A stretch of DNA of 16,493 nucleotides from Ettlia oleoabundans (GCA_019693395.1 JAAMXP010002290.1:1-16493); one strand, 5' to 3'; positions 6,832-16,493 are shown, numbered from the stretch's first letter. Numbers and translations: made by a program. Notes: a model not told the origin generated them from the letters alone.

Positions 6832-9800
6832 ATGGCGGATAGCTGGGAAGACCATCAGGAAGAGAGGCCGCCCAGCAAGGCCAGCCTTAATCCTGCGGCG
6901 GCATCCTTCACATTCAGTCCGGGAGCGGTGTCCTTCACTCCCTCCTTTGCGCCTCAGGCAGCAGCAGCAGCAGCGCCACCACCTCCACCAGCAGCCCCAG
7001 CCCCCCCAGCAGCGCCTCCCCCGGCACCCGTGCACCCAGCCCCCGCAGCACCACCCCCACCAGCTCCTGAACCCGGACTTCTAGCGAAGGCTAACGGGGG
7101 GGAGGCAGATGGCGCAGCAGAGAAGGCGCAGGCAGCAGGTGGGCGGGCCGGGAGGTGACGGCAAGGCAGCTTAGCGAGCCTCCAGCGTGTAGGGTCCTTG
7201 TTGTTGTTTGTCTGCAATGCATGCACGTTGGCTGATGCTGCATGTGTGTGTCTTCCTGTTGCCTTGGCAGTGAGGGCTCACTCCATCTTGCTGTCCCCCG
7301 GCAAGACTACATCAGATCCTGTCAGACCACCGGTTGGTACGTTTTGCTGAACTGCCCCGTCATGCCATGCAGCAGACGAAGCACCTGCCTCAACCCCGGC
7401 AGCCGCAGCACCGCCAGTTGAGGCAGCCACCAAGGAGGTAAAGCGAATGAGTGTGCCGGGAGCCGGCGGTGACAGCGATGTGCTTGTTGAGAGCGTGTCG
7501 CAGCGCGAGGCGCGGCATGCCGAAGTGAAGAAGACGTTGGCGGAGATAGAAGCAGAGGACCCGCGGTGAGCCCTGGCTGGTAGGAGATCCCTATCAAGAT
7601 ACTTCCAAATTGAGGGAGGATGAAGCTAGGATGCAATCTGGCAGTGGCGGTTGTGTGCTTTGAGCTGGTGTGTGTTGTGGCCAGCTTAGCAGGGATGAAA
7701 GAAGGGAGGCAGGCATACGTGCTGGCCTGCTGCAGCCATTTGGCAGCTGACGGGCTTGCAGCTGAAGCTGCATTCAGTGTTGTGAAGTGCAGCAGTGGCA
7801 TAAAAGCCAGCTGCACTGCACAGGCTAGCGGGGGCTGCACAGGTGCTCCCTTAGTGGCTGTCGTGGGGCGGTCGCCGCTGTGTCCACAACCCTTGGCCAC
7901 TATTTCTGGCGCCAAAGCAGTAGCTCCTCCTGACACATAATGTGTCTGTATTTGTCTACCGTGCACTCTGGCTTCTTTTCCGCACGAGGTGCAGGGAGCA
8001 CCTGAACATTGTGTTCATTGGGCACGTGGATGCCGGCAAGTCAACAACAGCGGGGCAGATTCTGTTTTTGACTGGCGGTGTGGACGACCGCACTATTGAG
8101 AAGTATGAGCGTGAGGCCAAGGAGAAGAACCGTGAGAGCTGGTACATGGCATACATCATGGACACAAACGAGGAGGAGAGGGCAAAGGTGCGGCAGGAGG
8201 GGTGGGGGCTTGGATGGGCAGGTTGGTCGAGCAAAGGAACTGTCGCGACATTTTGTCAGGCCTGCTCAAAGGCACAGAAAAAGGGTTGTTAGGGTCGCTT
8301 TTTTGGTTGCTGGGGAGTGGGAGCATTGGCTGTGAGCAGTGCAGCTGGGTGAGGAGCTGCAGCACTGTGTACGGGCGGCAGCTGGCGGCACTGACTTGTT
8401 AATGGCAGGGCACTGGCTGGTATGGTGGTGGTGGGGAGTGGACGCCTCCCGGTCTGCTCCTTCCCTCATCCTGCTGATGTGTTTGTACTCTGTTTCTCCT
8501 CCCTTCCTCATTACCACACTAGTCAGCACAGCACTGCTACCAAGCCACTGCTGCCTACCCTCGAGTCTTGCACATTCAGTTGCCAGCATCCTATCCTACA
8601 GTCACAAACAAGCACACCAATCACTTGATTTGCCTGCCTTAGTCCCTGACAACCCTGGTGCAACACCTTTGATTGAATCCCCACTTTCCTGTTGCTGCTG
8701 TAGGGCAAGACGGTTGAGGTGGGGCGTGCCTACTTTGAGACACCCAAGAAGCGGTACACAGTGCTGGATGCTCCTGGCCACAAGTCATTTGTGCCCAACA
8801 TGATTGGCGGTGCCAGCCAGGCAGACATTGGTGTGCTCATCATTTCAGCACGAAAGGTGCAGTTTCAACGTGGGAAACTGCATATGTAGCATTCCCCGGG
8901 GGGGTGGGGTGGGGGGGCGGGGGGGTGGCGCGCGCGGCTAATGAGCATGGCAGTGGTTCAAGCCTCAGGCTGCTGGTGTCTGCTTTAACTTGCTGCTCCA
9001 GTCAGGTTTCAAGTTGCGTGCTGCAGTAGGAGTTAAGCTGCTGCCTGCTCCTCGCGGTCGACACTGACGGCGTTCTCGCGCCTGTTGCCCTGCCTTACCG
9101 TTCCCAACAAGCAGGGCGAGTTTGAGACAGGTTTTGAGCGCGGCGGTCAGACACGGGAGCACGCGCAGTTAGCCAAGACTCTGGGTGTGACCAGGCTGGT
9201 GGTGGCCATTAACAAGATGGACGACCACTCAATCGTGGAGGCGGGGACCAAGTGGTGAGCGGGGCAGTTGGGTGGCATTCCGAGGGACCTTGTTAGTCCC
9301 TCCTTCTGTTCCTAATCATAAGTAAACGCTGTTGGAGCTGGGCTTTGGTGTTTCATGGCGAGAGATGGTGTGATGAGAGGTCCTGGCGTGGCTTGGTGGG
9401 GCTGTTCAGGGAAGATGGGGTTGCAGCGGAAGAGTAGGCAAGTAGCTGGATGGGCGTGAGGGCCAGGATAGGACGTGTGCACACTGGCTGCTGTCATTGC
9501 AGTTCACAGCTGTGGCTATTCATGTGCACTGTGTGATCCAATCCCTGGCTTGCACTGCCCCGCCCATACCGCAGGTCCAAGGAGCGGTACGATGAGATAG
9601 AGGGCAAGTTGACGCCTTTCCTGCGCGGCTGCGGGTACAACCCCAAGAAGGATCTGTTGTTCATCCCCATCTCGGGGCTGATGGGCACAAACATGAAGGA
9701 GCGGGTGTCGCCCGACGTGTGCAGCTGGTACCAGGTGCTCTCAGGCTGTCAGCCCCGCAGGCCCACCGCTATGCTGTGCTTGTGCTTGTGCGGGCATGCA

Positions 9801-12030
9801 GGGTAGTGTGCTGCTGCGCAGTTGCAATTGCGAAAGCTGGATGGGAAGTATTGTTGTGGCTGGCTGACCCTTCCTGTAAGACCCTTACAAGTCTTATGTG
9901 AGCTACTGAATGCCCAGCTCACTCGCTGTCTGGGTGGACTTACTTTGATCTGTGTGGGTCCTACTAGTTTAGTTATGATTGCTGATGACACCTTCCTCTG
10001 CATCCTGCCCCTCCATGCACCCCTGATGAAGCACCCCTGCTTTGCTGCTGACGTGACTATCTGCCCATGTCCCACCAACCCGTCTGCTTGTGCCTCGCCC
10101 TGCACTGTGTGGCAGGGTCCCTGCCTGTTTGAGTTGCTGGACAACATAGAGTCAACAGGGCGCGACGCCTTTGCGCCCTTCCGCATGCCAATCATGGACC
10201 GATACAAGTGAGCACGGGGTGTGGGGGGGTGGGCCCTTGCTGGCTGGCTGGGCTTGACGCATCTGTACACAAGTGTGTGTGGGCGACTGTTTGGAAGAAC
10301 TTGCTTGGCGGGTGGGGGATCAGCTTGCTCGGGTTTGCTCTGCCACCCCGAGGCATCCCTCTTCGTCTGCTTCCAAACTTTTGCTTTGCAAGCCATGCAG
10401 CACCTGCTGGCGCAGTCAGTGCCACCTGACCAGTTGTTGATTGTTGTACAGTTCGTTTCGCTACCGCCAACGGGCACCTTGCTGAGGAGCTGCGCCGCGT
10501 TGCTGTTGTGCTGCCCCTGTGCTGCAATCCCTGCAGGGACATGGGCACAGTGGTGATGGGCAAGAGCGAGGCGGGGGTGGTGAAGAAGGGAGACTCCCTC
10601 GTGGTCATGCCCAACAAGTGAGGCCACCCGGGCCTCCCCCTACCATCAGCCTGCCCCAGGCGCTCCCACCACAGCCTCGTCTGTCCCTGCCTGACCCCAT
10701 GCTGTGCTCGCAACCAACCACGCCCTCCATTCCCGTTGCTGCCGCCTGCATTTGCGGTGTACGGAGGGTACACTAACATTAACAACATACTGGTCAGTAC
10801 CACTGTGATTCCATGCTTGATTCCTGCAGCCACACCCCAAGCAATCCGCCTGCCTGCAAATCTTTCAACCCCCCCCTGGCTGCAGGGTGCCGGTCAAGGT
10901 GCTGACTGTCTACCGCGATGAGCAGGAGGTGAACGCAGCGCGGCCGGGAGAGAACCTGCGGCTGCGCCTGCAGGGCATTGAGGAGGAAGACATCTCAGCA
11001 GGCAAGCAAGGGTACAGCTAGGTTTGGTGTGTTTGTTGTTGGGATGCATCCTGCCAAATTAGGTTGTGCACGTTGCTTTAAGGGCCTTTAGAGGCCAACA
11101 ACCTTTGTTGGTTAGCTGGCACAGTAGCAGCAGCCTGGGCGGGCTTTTGGCACCCATCATGACACCATGATGATTGCTGGTTGGGAGCCCTTACTCTCGA
11201 GGCCTTGGCCCTTCATTCCCACACCTTCCAACCCCACTCCCATCTTCCCAAACCCCACCCCGCACCCGCTTTCTTCCCCCACAGGGTTTGTGGTGAGCAG
11301 CCGATTCAACAGCGTGCCGGCGGTGACTCAGTTTGAGGCTCAGGTGGTGATCCTGGAGCTGCTGGACCACAAGCCGCTGCTCACGGGAGGCTACAAGGCG
11401 GTGCTCCACATACACAGCGGTGAGCGCGGGTCTTTGTAGTAGATGTATGTGCTGGTGGATGGGGGTTGAGAGGGGGAAAGCCTCTCGGCTGGTAAACGCG
11501 ACCACCTGCACCCATCGCTTCCTCTGGGGACGCACACACAGCACTCGGGTCAGCCTGGTGCCCGAGGCGAGGATTAGGTTTCCCGCTGGCTTTCAATCCA
11601 CCCGCCCAGTGTCCCTTGGCGCTGGTTCACCTACTATCTATTCACGTGCCATGTCCTTTTTGGCATGCTGACGCAGTTGTTGAGGAGTGTGAGGTTACAA
11701 AGCTGGTTGCGGTTATAGACCCCAAAACCAAGGAGAAGAAGAAGGCCAAGTTTGCCAAGAGCGGCGCCATGTGCGTGGCGCGCATAGCAGTGGAGAAGTC
11801 CATCTGCATCGAGGCATTTGACAGTGTGCCACAGGTGGGTGCACGCGCCCGCATGCCCACCACTAGGCCTGACCGCATGCGCATAGCTCGCCAGCAATCT
11901 TTCTTTGCTCCCTTCCTTGCTACTGCTGCCGCAGTTGGGCCGCTTCACGTTGCGTGACGAGGGCAAGACAATAGCCATTGGCAAGGTGCTCAGGGTGCCC
12001 AAACGGGGTGGAGCAGGCCCCACAGAGTAA
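6832..12030 (+). CDS. ERF3: Translation termination factor eRF3 (GTPase)
   Basis: eRF3 is the cytosolic GTPase that, with eRF1, drives peptide release at stop codons. Exons: 6832-7138, 7373-7565, 7995-8187, 8704-8856, 9115-9254, 9575-9734, 10116-10207, 10537-10617, 10886-11001, 11285-11419, 11677-11834, 11935-12030 (TAA); 607 residues. ATG 6832 has context AAGATGGCG and is the first ATG in its frame. Residues 18-39 ([20 protein letters not shown]) are overlapping PAM2-type motifs for poly(A)-binding protein, followed by a Pro/Ala-rich linker. The G domain has GHVDAGKS (176-183), [18 protein letters not shown] (253-257) and NKMD (315-318). Domains II and III carry [40 protein letters not shown] and [18 protein letters not shown], which fit eRF3 rather than HBS1 or EF-1A. 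Oddities: a NAGNAG acceptor at exon 2, a GC donor at 11002, a lone TAG acceptor at 8703, and about five extra residues after NKMDD. Introns over 300 nt (7566-7994, 8188-8703, 9255-9574, 9735-10115, 10208-10536) show no other gene. Confidence 0.97.
7271..7336 (+). other. ERF3: Possible cassette exon in eRF3 intron 1
   Basis: 66 nt follow an acceptor-like TTGGCAG (7264-7270), stay open in the phase left by exon 1, and end before GTACGT (7337) in the same phase. It would insert 22 residues including [14 protein letters not shown] in the linker. It needs a 36-nt intron (7337-7372), far shorter than any other here, since an in-frame TGA lies just beyond. The main model skips it. Confidence 0.35.
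8898..8925 (+). other. G-quadruplex tract in eRF3 intron 4
   Basis: Runs of 7, 4, 7 and 7 G separated by single T, T and C bases, about 40 nt after the donor at 8857. It is the most G-dense tract in the window and is followed by GGCGCGCGCGG. Confidence 0.8.
10216..10233 (+). other. G-quadruplex tract in eRF3 intron 7
   Basis: GGGGTGTGGGGGGGTGGG lies six bases after the GTGAGC donor hexamer (10208-10213). Splitting the seven-G run gives four runs of at least three G with short loops. Confidence 0.6.
11002..11284 (+). other. ERF3: GC-AG intron of eRF3
   Basis: CAG at 10999-11001 is followed by GCAAGC; the acceptor CACAG ends at 11284. Phase 1 joining gives [16 protein letters not shown], the conserved eRF3 sequence. 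Reading on meets an in-frame TAG within eight codons, and the nearest GT (GTACAG) breaks the phase. Confidence 0.88.
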
Positions 12031-12099
12031 AGAGTTAGGCGTCTTCAGGCATCTTGGCCGCACCGTCATATTGTCGTAGCTCTGCTAGCCAATCATGCT

Positions 12100-12104
12100 T
12101 GTAA
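12100..12104 (+). terminator. ERF3: TGTAA polyadenylation signal, eRF3
   Basis: TGTAA about 70 nt after the eRF3 TAA stop, the only good green-algal poly(A) signal close to that stop. Confidence 0.65.
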
Positions 12105-12527
12105 CCTGAGTGCACAAGGCATGTATCGCATTCAGAATTCTTGGTGGCTGCTGTACTTCTTGAAAGCGCCGTGCCTCCCGTGTGCCTACCGCACTATCGT
12201 CAAGGCTGGGGCTGATCGGAATGGCAGTGTTATCCATGGATTAGGATGTAAGCAGCGTGAACCATAGTTGTTGCTTCGTCGAGCACTGCGTACCAAGTTG
12301 AGGAGTCGCTGCATGCCAGGCCCATTCTGACCGCCTTGACTTCGAGCAGGTTGGGCCAGGCTGGCTGATCACCCAACCTGAATAAATATTCAAGCTGGGG
12401 ACCCCAAGCAGTCCTGGTCCTGCTTGCCAAGTTGAGGCCAGGTGGCAGCATGGTCGTGCAGTTAGCATGGCCACATCAGCACCGACTGCTGCTGCATCAA
12501 TTTGCAGTGCCATGAGCGTTCTTCTGC

Positions 12528-12532
12528 TTACA
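12528..12532 (-). terminator. TGTAA polyadenylation signal, kinase
   Basis: TTACA on the + strand reads TGTAA on the - strand, about 445 nt after the kinase stop at 12977. I saw no nearer TGTAA on that strand. Confidence 0.5.
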
Positions 12533-12976
12533 AGGGGCTGTATTGTTTCTGGTTGCAGTCAAGTTTCATGTTAAGGTACAGTGTTGGCTGACGTTGTAGT
12601 GAATGCTGGCAGGCAGCATGGAAATGAAGCACCGGAAGAAAGCATGATGTTAAGACTGAAATGTTATGGTTTTGTGGCACAGCATGCACGTGGAGTGCCG
12701 GGGACAAGCAGAGCGTGAAATGCTGAAAGAGTGATAACATGGCGGGGCAGGTCAGGCATCAACGAAAAAAGAAAGATGTGGGCAGAGGAAAATGGGGCTG
12801 AGTTCAAGGCACCATGCCATTGTTTGTGTCGAGGCGTGTGGTGTTGTGTTTGTAATGGTGTTGGTGAAAGTTGGCTTGGTGTGGAAAGAGTGCCGGATAA
12901 AAATTCAGCCCATTGTGTGCCTGCCAGGAAGCATGACTGTCGCACACGTGAAAACTGCTGGTTGTGTGTGCCAGCA

Positions 12977-15900
12977 TCAAAACAGTCTTTCTGACTCGGA
13001 CAAAGGCGGCAGGTCTTGAAGGCGCAGGGTTGACTGTGGCGGTGCCGGGGGTGGTGCTTGTTGTGCCAGCTCCAGTGCCGCGGTTATCTCCTCGACATCA
13101 CTGGTCAGCTCGCTCCTCCAGGTGCTGGGTGTGGGCTCAGCCTCAGCAGAGGGTGACCCAGGCATGTACTTGCTCACCTGCTGTGGCAGCTTGTCACGCC
13201 ACGGCCCAAGGCTGGCGGCGCGCAGGGGGGCACCACGGGCCTGCACAGCAGAATTCAGCCAACAGCGTCGGCAAAAAAAAGTTGTCCTTGCACCCAACCA
13301 GCTAATGATGTTTGGCTGCCGTGGCATACATTGCAATAAAGTCACGGCGCCAGCAGCATAAGACCTGCAGCAGGTCTGTGACAGAAGCATGCAACGAAAG
13401 CTTCAACACCACCACAGATGTCAGAGAATCAGCACGCTGCGCGTGCTGCTTACCTCCGCCTGGCTGGGTGTGCCTGCGGGCACGCCCTCCAGTTGCTGCA
13501 CAATCTGTTTGGCGGTGGGGCGCTCAGCGGGGTTCAGGGCCAGGCAGCGGTCCATCAAATCAACAACCTCCTGCATGAGAACAAGCAAGGGGCAGCTTGA
13601 GGCGGTCTAATGCTTGAAAGAATACCCGGGTAAGGGGCAACTTCTTGCAAAACTGGTCCAGTGCTTCCTCCCATATAGCGGCAGCAATGTTACTGGTGAG
13701 TCAAGAGTGGCAGCCCTTCAAGCCACCAGACTATGCACCCAAGCAGGACATTGCAGCAAATCTGCGCAGTCGAGAGAGGGGGCACCAGGACGCACCTTTG
13801 GGCACTCATCTGGCACTTGGGGGTCACGCATCGAGCCTCTGTTGGGGATCTCACCAGTCACAATCTCCCAGAGCACAATCCCAAAGCTGCATAGCATAAT
13901 GATCATGAGCAGCAACGCCAATGGCATGAACACCGCACCGGCGACAGCAAGGACAGCAGGCATAGCAAAAGCAGGCATGCGTCAACACATACGGTGCCAG
14001 CCAGGAGCTGCTGCTGGGCACTGGAAGTGAACACAGCAACAGCTGGCTCTCAACATGTACGCCATCCTGCCTACAGCTGGAACTATGCACTGGCCATGAG
14101 CCGTGAGGCAAGCATATGCACACCTGTAAATGTCAGCAGACGTGTTGCACTGCTGCCCCGTCAACACTTCAGGCGCAGCCCTGCACGGAGATGATGATGC
14201 GAACGTTTTGCTGGTATCATTTCTCAACCACCACAATCTGATAGTGAAACGCAGTTGGACACACCTTTTGTTTTCGAGTTTGCGCCTCAGAACCCAGTAT
14301 TACCCCCTGCGCCATACTCACCAGGCAAAAGTGCCAAGGGTGCCGGCATGGGTGAGGAAGTTCTTAGTCAGCAGGCTGCGTGCCAGCCCCACATCCGCAA
14401 GCTTGCAGGTGCCGTCACGCGCCAGCAGTACTGCGGGAGGAAAGGGGCATAGCGCAGCAGCTTTCAACGTCAATGAAGTACGTCTTGAGACATTGCAGAG
14501 GATGGCATGTCCAGTAGATTACTTCTCTAAAATTTTTAAACCAATTAAACAGTAGCAGTGCACTTACCGTTACTGGATTTGATGTCCAGGTGGATTGTCT
14601 TGTGGGAGTGCTGCAGGGCAGTAGCAACCCAATCGATTCGATTCATACTCCCAACAGCAGATGTCTTCATAGCATACACTCCCCTCTTTTGCTCACATTT
14701 ACCCGCCCATTCAGCTGTGCATCATCAATACACACTTCCTTTCAACACAGCTTCAACAGGCCGTGGCAAACGCACCAAATAATGGAGCCCGCGTGCAATG
14801 TCAATCGCCGTACGTTTGCCTCGGGCATACCTGCAAGGAACCGGGCTACACAAGGAAGCAGCACTAACCAGCACCCCCTCACAGCTCCACTCTCACCACT
14901 ATAGTGCATAAAACCTTTCACGGCGCCTGTTGCTTCCTCCCACAGCCCACCCCCGCTCACCAGCCAAACACGCGCCGGCCCGCCTCATCCCTCCACTTGA
15001 GTGCCTTAAACTGCATGACAGCCGTCAGCTGGAGGCATTGACCAGTTATCTGGTTCGAAACACGAGGCAAAATGGGGAGATTTAACTCTGGCCATAATGC
15101 ATACTGCGCAATGGATGGCGTATCAGGATTAGCGGGACAGAGCACATGAGGCACTCACCAGGTCCCCGGCTTCCATGAACTCCTGAATCTGCAGCACAGC
15201 GGGGCCCAGGTTCTCTAAAACACGCTTTACTAAGGGTGCATCACGCCAACGGGGCACGGCTTCCTAACATCAGTACTGCATCTGTTTCGCTGCTACGGTG
15301 AAACCCCACTCTGCAAAGCGCAACCCGCCACCCACCATCATTGCCTCGTCTGGCTGCCCCTCCTCCGCCGAACCTATGCATATGCCCACAAACTGCACAA
15401 TGTTGCGGTCTCGCATGTCACGCAGGATGGCAGCCTGCAGCCAAGGTTCCAAAAGAGGCACGCGAACACCAGAAGATGGGTACATAGGCATACAAGGCAT
15501 GGCGGCAGTCGAGCTGCTCAGCTGTAAATTTACGCCTAGAATGCAGATTGTTGGCATTTACAGAGAGATTGCAGTGCTGCAAAGCGCAATGGCCAGGTGA
15601 GGGGGCTTAAGCATCCAGTCCACACACCTCCCGCATGAAACTCTGGAACACTCGGTCGTCCCTCAGACCCGTCAGCACCTTGGCAGCCACCACTTGCACG
15701 CCGTCAAACAATGCTTTGTAAACCTGCATACAACGTGCAGGCAAGATCTTGCACGAGTTTGTGGATGATGGCCCACGACTGCCACCTAGCTGGTGCAACC
15801 GGTGCTGAGCGTGCAAACTACCGTAGGTGCTGCTGTGCAGCTGTGGCCGCGCATAGCGACTTGGTGCGCAGACGGTGTGAAAGCCTAGAATGGCCAGCAG

Positions 15901-16431
15901 GTGCTGCCATGCTGTCAGCCGTGGGCAGCAAGGCAAACAGTGACGTCGGCAGCTTGATGCATACAATGATGTAAACGATTGTCATCGGCGCTGTTTCACA
16001 GGCATTGTTTTGCAGTTCAAGGTGCTAGTCTTGGCTCCTCTGGGGGACTGTTCTCCTGCCGTTGTTGGTTCAACTGTTCCACCAGCCCAGAACATCAACC
16101 CGCAACAATCTTACAAACCTCGGGGGCAAAACAGGGGGCAAAAAGGGAGGTTGGCAGTTGATGCCCCTGACCAGGAACCCACTACACATAGCCTCCAGGG
16201 TGTGCTTGGACCAAGGAGCCCTACCGAACTTGCCCAAAAGATTCATGCGATCTGGCTCCCCATTTGGGTGTTGTGCAGCCTTACCTGGCCAAATGCGCCA
16301 CCGCCCAGCACCCATGGCTTGCCGTCTTTGCGGCGCAGTATCTGGATCTGCTCCGGTTCAATGAGGAGGTCCTTCCAAGAGGCGTCGCTGCGCAAGGGGG
16401 TCACGGCATCGCGGCTCTCGCCACTGGTGCC
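12977..16431 (-). CDS. TKL/Raf-like protein kinase, 5'-partial
   Basis: A protein kinase of the tyrosine-kinase-like group, likely Ser/Thr or dual specificity; substrate and pathway unknown. Exons in transcript order: 16431-16285, 15723-15628, 15434-15336, 15188-15159, 15010-14961, 14830-14776, 14610-14568, 14430-14322, 14180-14124, 13886-13796, 13570-13454, 13240-12977. Together they give 385 residues with all phases consistent. The kinase domain is complete: glycine loop GGGAFGQV (local residues 43-50), VAAK lysine (64), alpha-C Glu in FMRE (81), catalytic loop IHLDIKSSN (165-173), ADVG (185-188), WAAPE (210-214), DIYSFGIVLWEIVTG and RPTAKQIVQQLE. It is unusual in having HLD for HRD and DVG for DFG; catalytic Lys and both Asp are kept. 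The last exon adds an 87-residue Pro/Ser/Glu-rich tail. A GTGAGC inside that exon could be an alternative donor. The first exon has an acceptor (TGTGCAG, 16432-16438), so N-terminal exons lie right of the window. The 561-nt intron 15724-16284 shows no gene. Confidence 0.92.
15159..15188 (-). other. 30-nt microexon of the kinase gene
   Basis: Ten codons, IQEFMEAGDL, the hinge region of the kinase, bounded by CTGCAG and GTGAGT. It joins EAMM to IQEFMEAGDL to FKALKWRDE, as expected. A longer form starting at the non-GCAG site TTTAGAG would add eight in-frame residues (NLGPAVLQ) but fits the hinge less well. Confidence 0.75.
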
Positions 16432-16442
16432 CTGCACACAAG

Positions 16443-16446
16443 TCGC

Positions 16447-16477
<31 letters not shown>

Positions 16478-16493
16478 GTGGGTGGTGGGTGGG
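16443..16493. repeat. (GC)n(GT)n and GGTGGG repeats at the right edge
   Basis: An alternating CG tract (about 16444-16461) runs into GT repeats (to about 16477), then GGTGGGTGGTGGGTGGG to the end. It lies in the intron just upstream of the kinase exon acceptor. Alternating CG/TG favours Z-DNA and the last part is quadruplex-capable; such sequence commonly breaks assemblies. Confidence 0.9.

Larger units (their letters stand above)
12031..12976. other. Convergent intergenic region, eRF3 / kinase
   Basis: 946 bp between two convergent stops. It holds the eRF3 poly(A) signal near 12100 and a - strand TGTAA at 12528-12532, so about 12530-12976 is probably kinase 3' UTR. The middle (12110-12520) has small ORFs on both strands without recognisable similarity or codon pattern. 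I see no gene in it. Confidence 0.6.

Noticed and set aside
6568..6832. Functional link between the LCM-type methyltransferase and eRF3
   Set aside because: Divergent arrangement alone is weak evidence; release-factor methylation is known for the HemK/N6AMT1 family acting on eRF1, not for LCM enzymes.
7322..7966. 214-codon open frame on the - strand
   Set aside because: It is antisense to eRF3 exon 2 and its flanking introns; no conserved motif.
9960..10030. CTGATGA and CTGA elements, like a C/D-box snoRNA
   Set aside because: The C box lacks the usual purine, and no terminal stem or C'/D' pair could be found in the eRF3 intron.
9749..10627. 292-codon open frame on the - strand
   Set aside because: It lies antisense to eRF3 exons 7 and 8 and their introns, has no recognisable domain, and is explained by GC-rich sequence with few stops.
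12230..12513. Small - strand ORFs between eRF3 and the kinase
   Set aside because: No similarity or splice support; they overlap each other in different frames and lie in probable non-coding sequence.
15045..15070. GGTTCGAAAC, resembling a tRNA B box
   Set aside because: No matching T-stem, A box or acceptor stem could be paired around it; it lies in a kinase intron.

Overview
The window reads as nuclear DNA of a core chlorophyte green alga. The evidence is dense, intron-rich genes with small exons, moderate-to-high GC, TGTAA polyadenylation signals downstream of several stops, GTG-type 5' splice sites, acceptors almost always ending in GCAG, and proteins that resemble plant/algal family members. 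The species cannot be named from sequence alone. No bacterial operon, CRISPR array, tRNA, rRNA or transposon was seen.

Layout, left to right. (1) About 235-1875, + strand: the 3' two-thirds of GPN3, a GPN-loop GTPase (six exons; P-loop exons lie left of the window). (2) 2436-4354, + strand: a complete three-exon PIGW/GWT1 inositol acyltransferase of GPI-anchor synthesis. (3) 4563-6568, - strand: a five-exon methyltransferase of the leucine-carboxyl-methyltransferase (LCM/PPM1) family with a probable organelle-targeting N-terminus. (4) 6832-12030, + strand: a complete twelve-exon translation termination factor eRF3 (SUP35/GSPT1 type) with an overlapping PAM2 motif. (5) 12977-16431, - strand: the 3' part of a tyrosine-kinase-like (TKL/Raf-like) protein kinase, with a whole kinase domain spread over eleven exons, a C-terminal tail exon, and 5' exons lying right of the window.

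PIGW and the methyltransferase converge with only 208 bp between stops. The methyltransferase and eRF3 diverge from a 263 bp shared promoter that holds a perfect 18 bp palindrome. eRF3 and the kinase converge over 946 bp. The genes are ordinary eukaryotic housekeeping and signalling genes with no shared pathway; I see no novel multi-gene system. The most interesting signals concern RNA processing: two GC-AG introns, a NAGNAG acceptor with a possible cassette exon in eRF3, G-quadruplex-capable tracts just inside 5' splice sites, a 30-nt microexon, a 24-nt terminal exon, and a strongly biased splice-site grammar.

Both ends of the window are simple-sequence repeats, (GTG)n on the left and (GC)n(GT)n plus G-rich repeats on the right, so this may be a whole contig broken at repeats. 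All exon borders are inferred from conserved protein continuity plus splice dinucleotides and phase; no transcript data were available.
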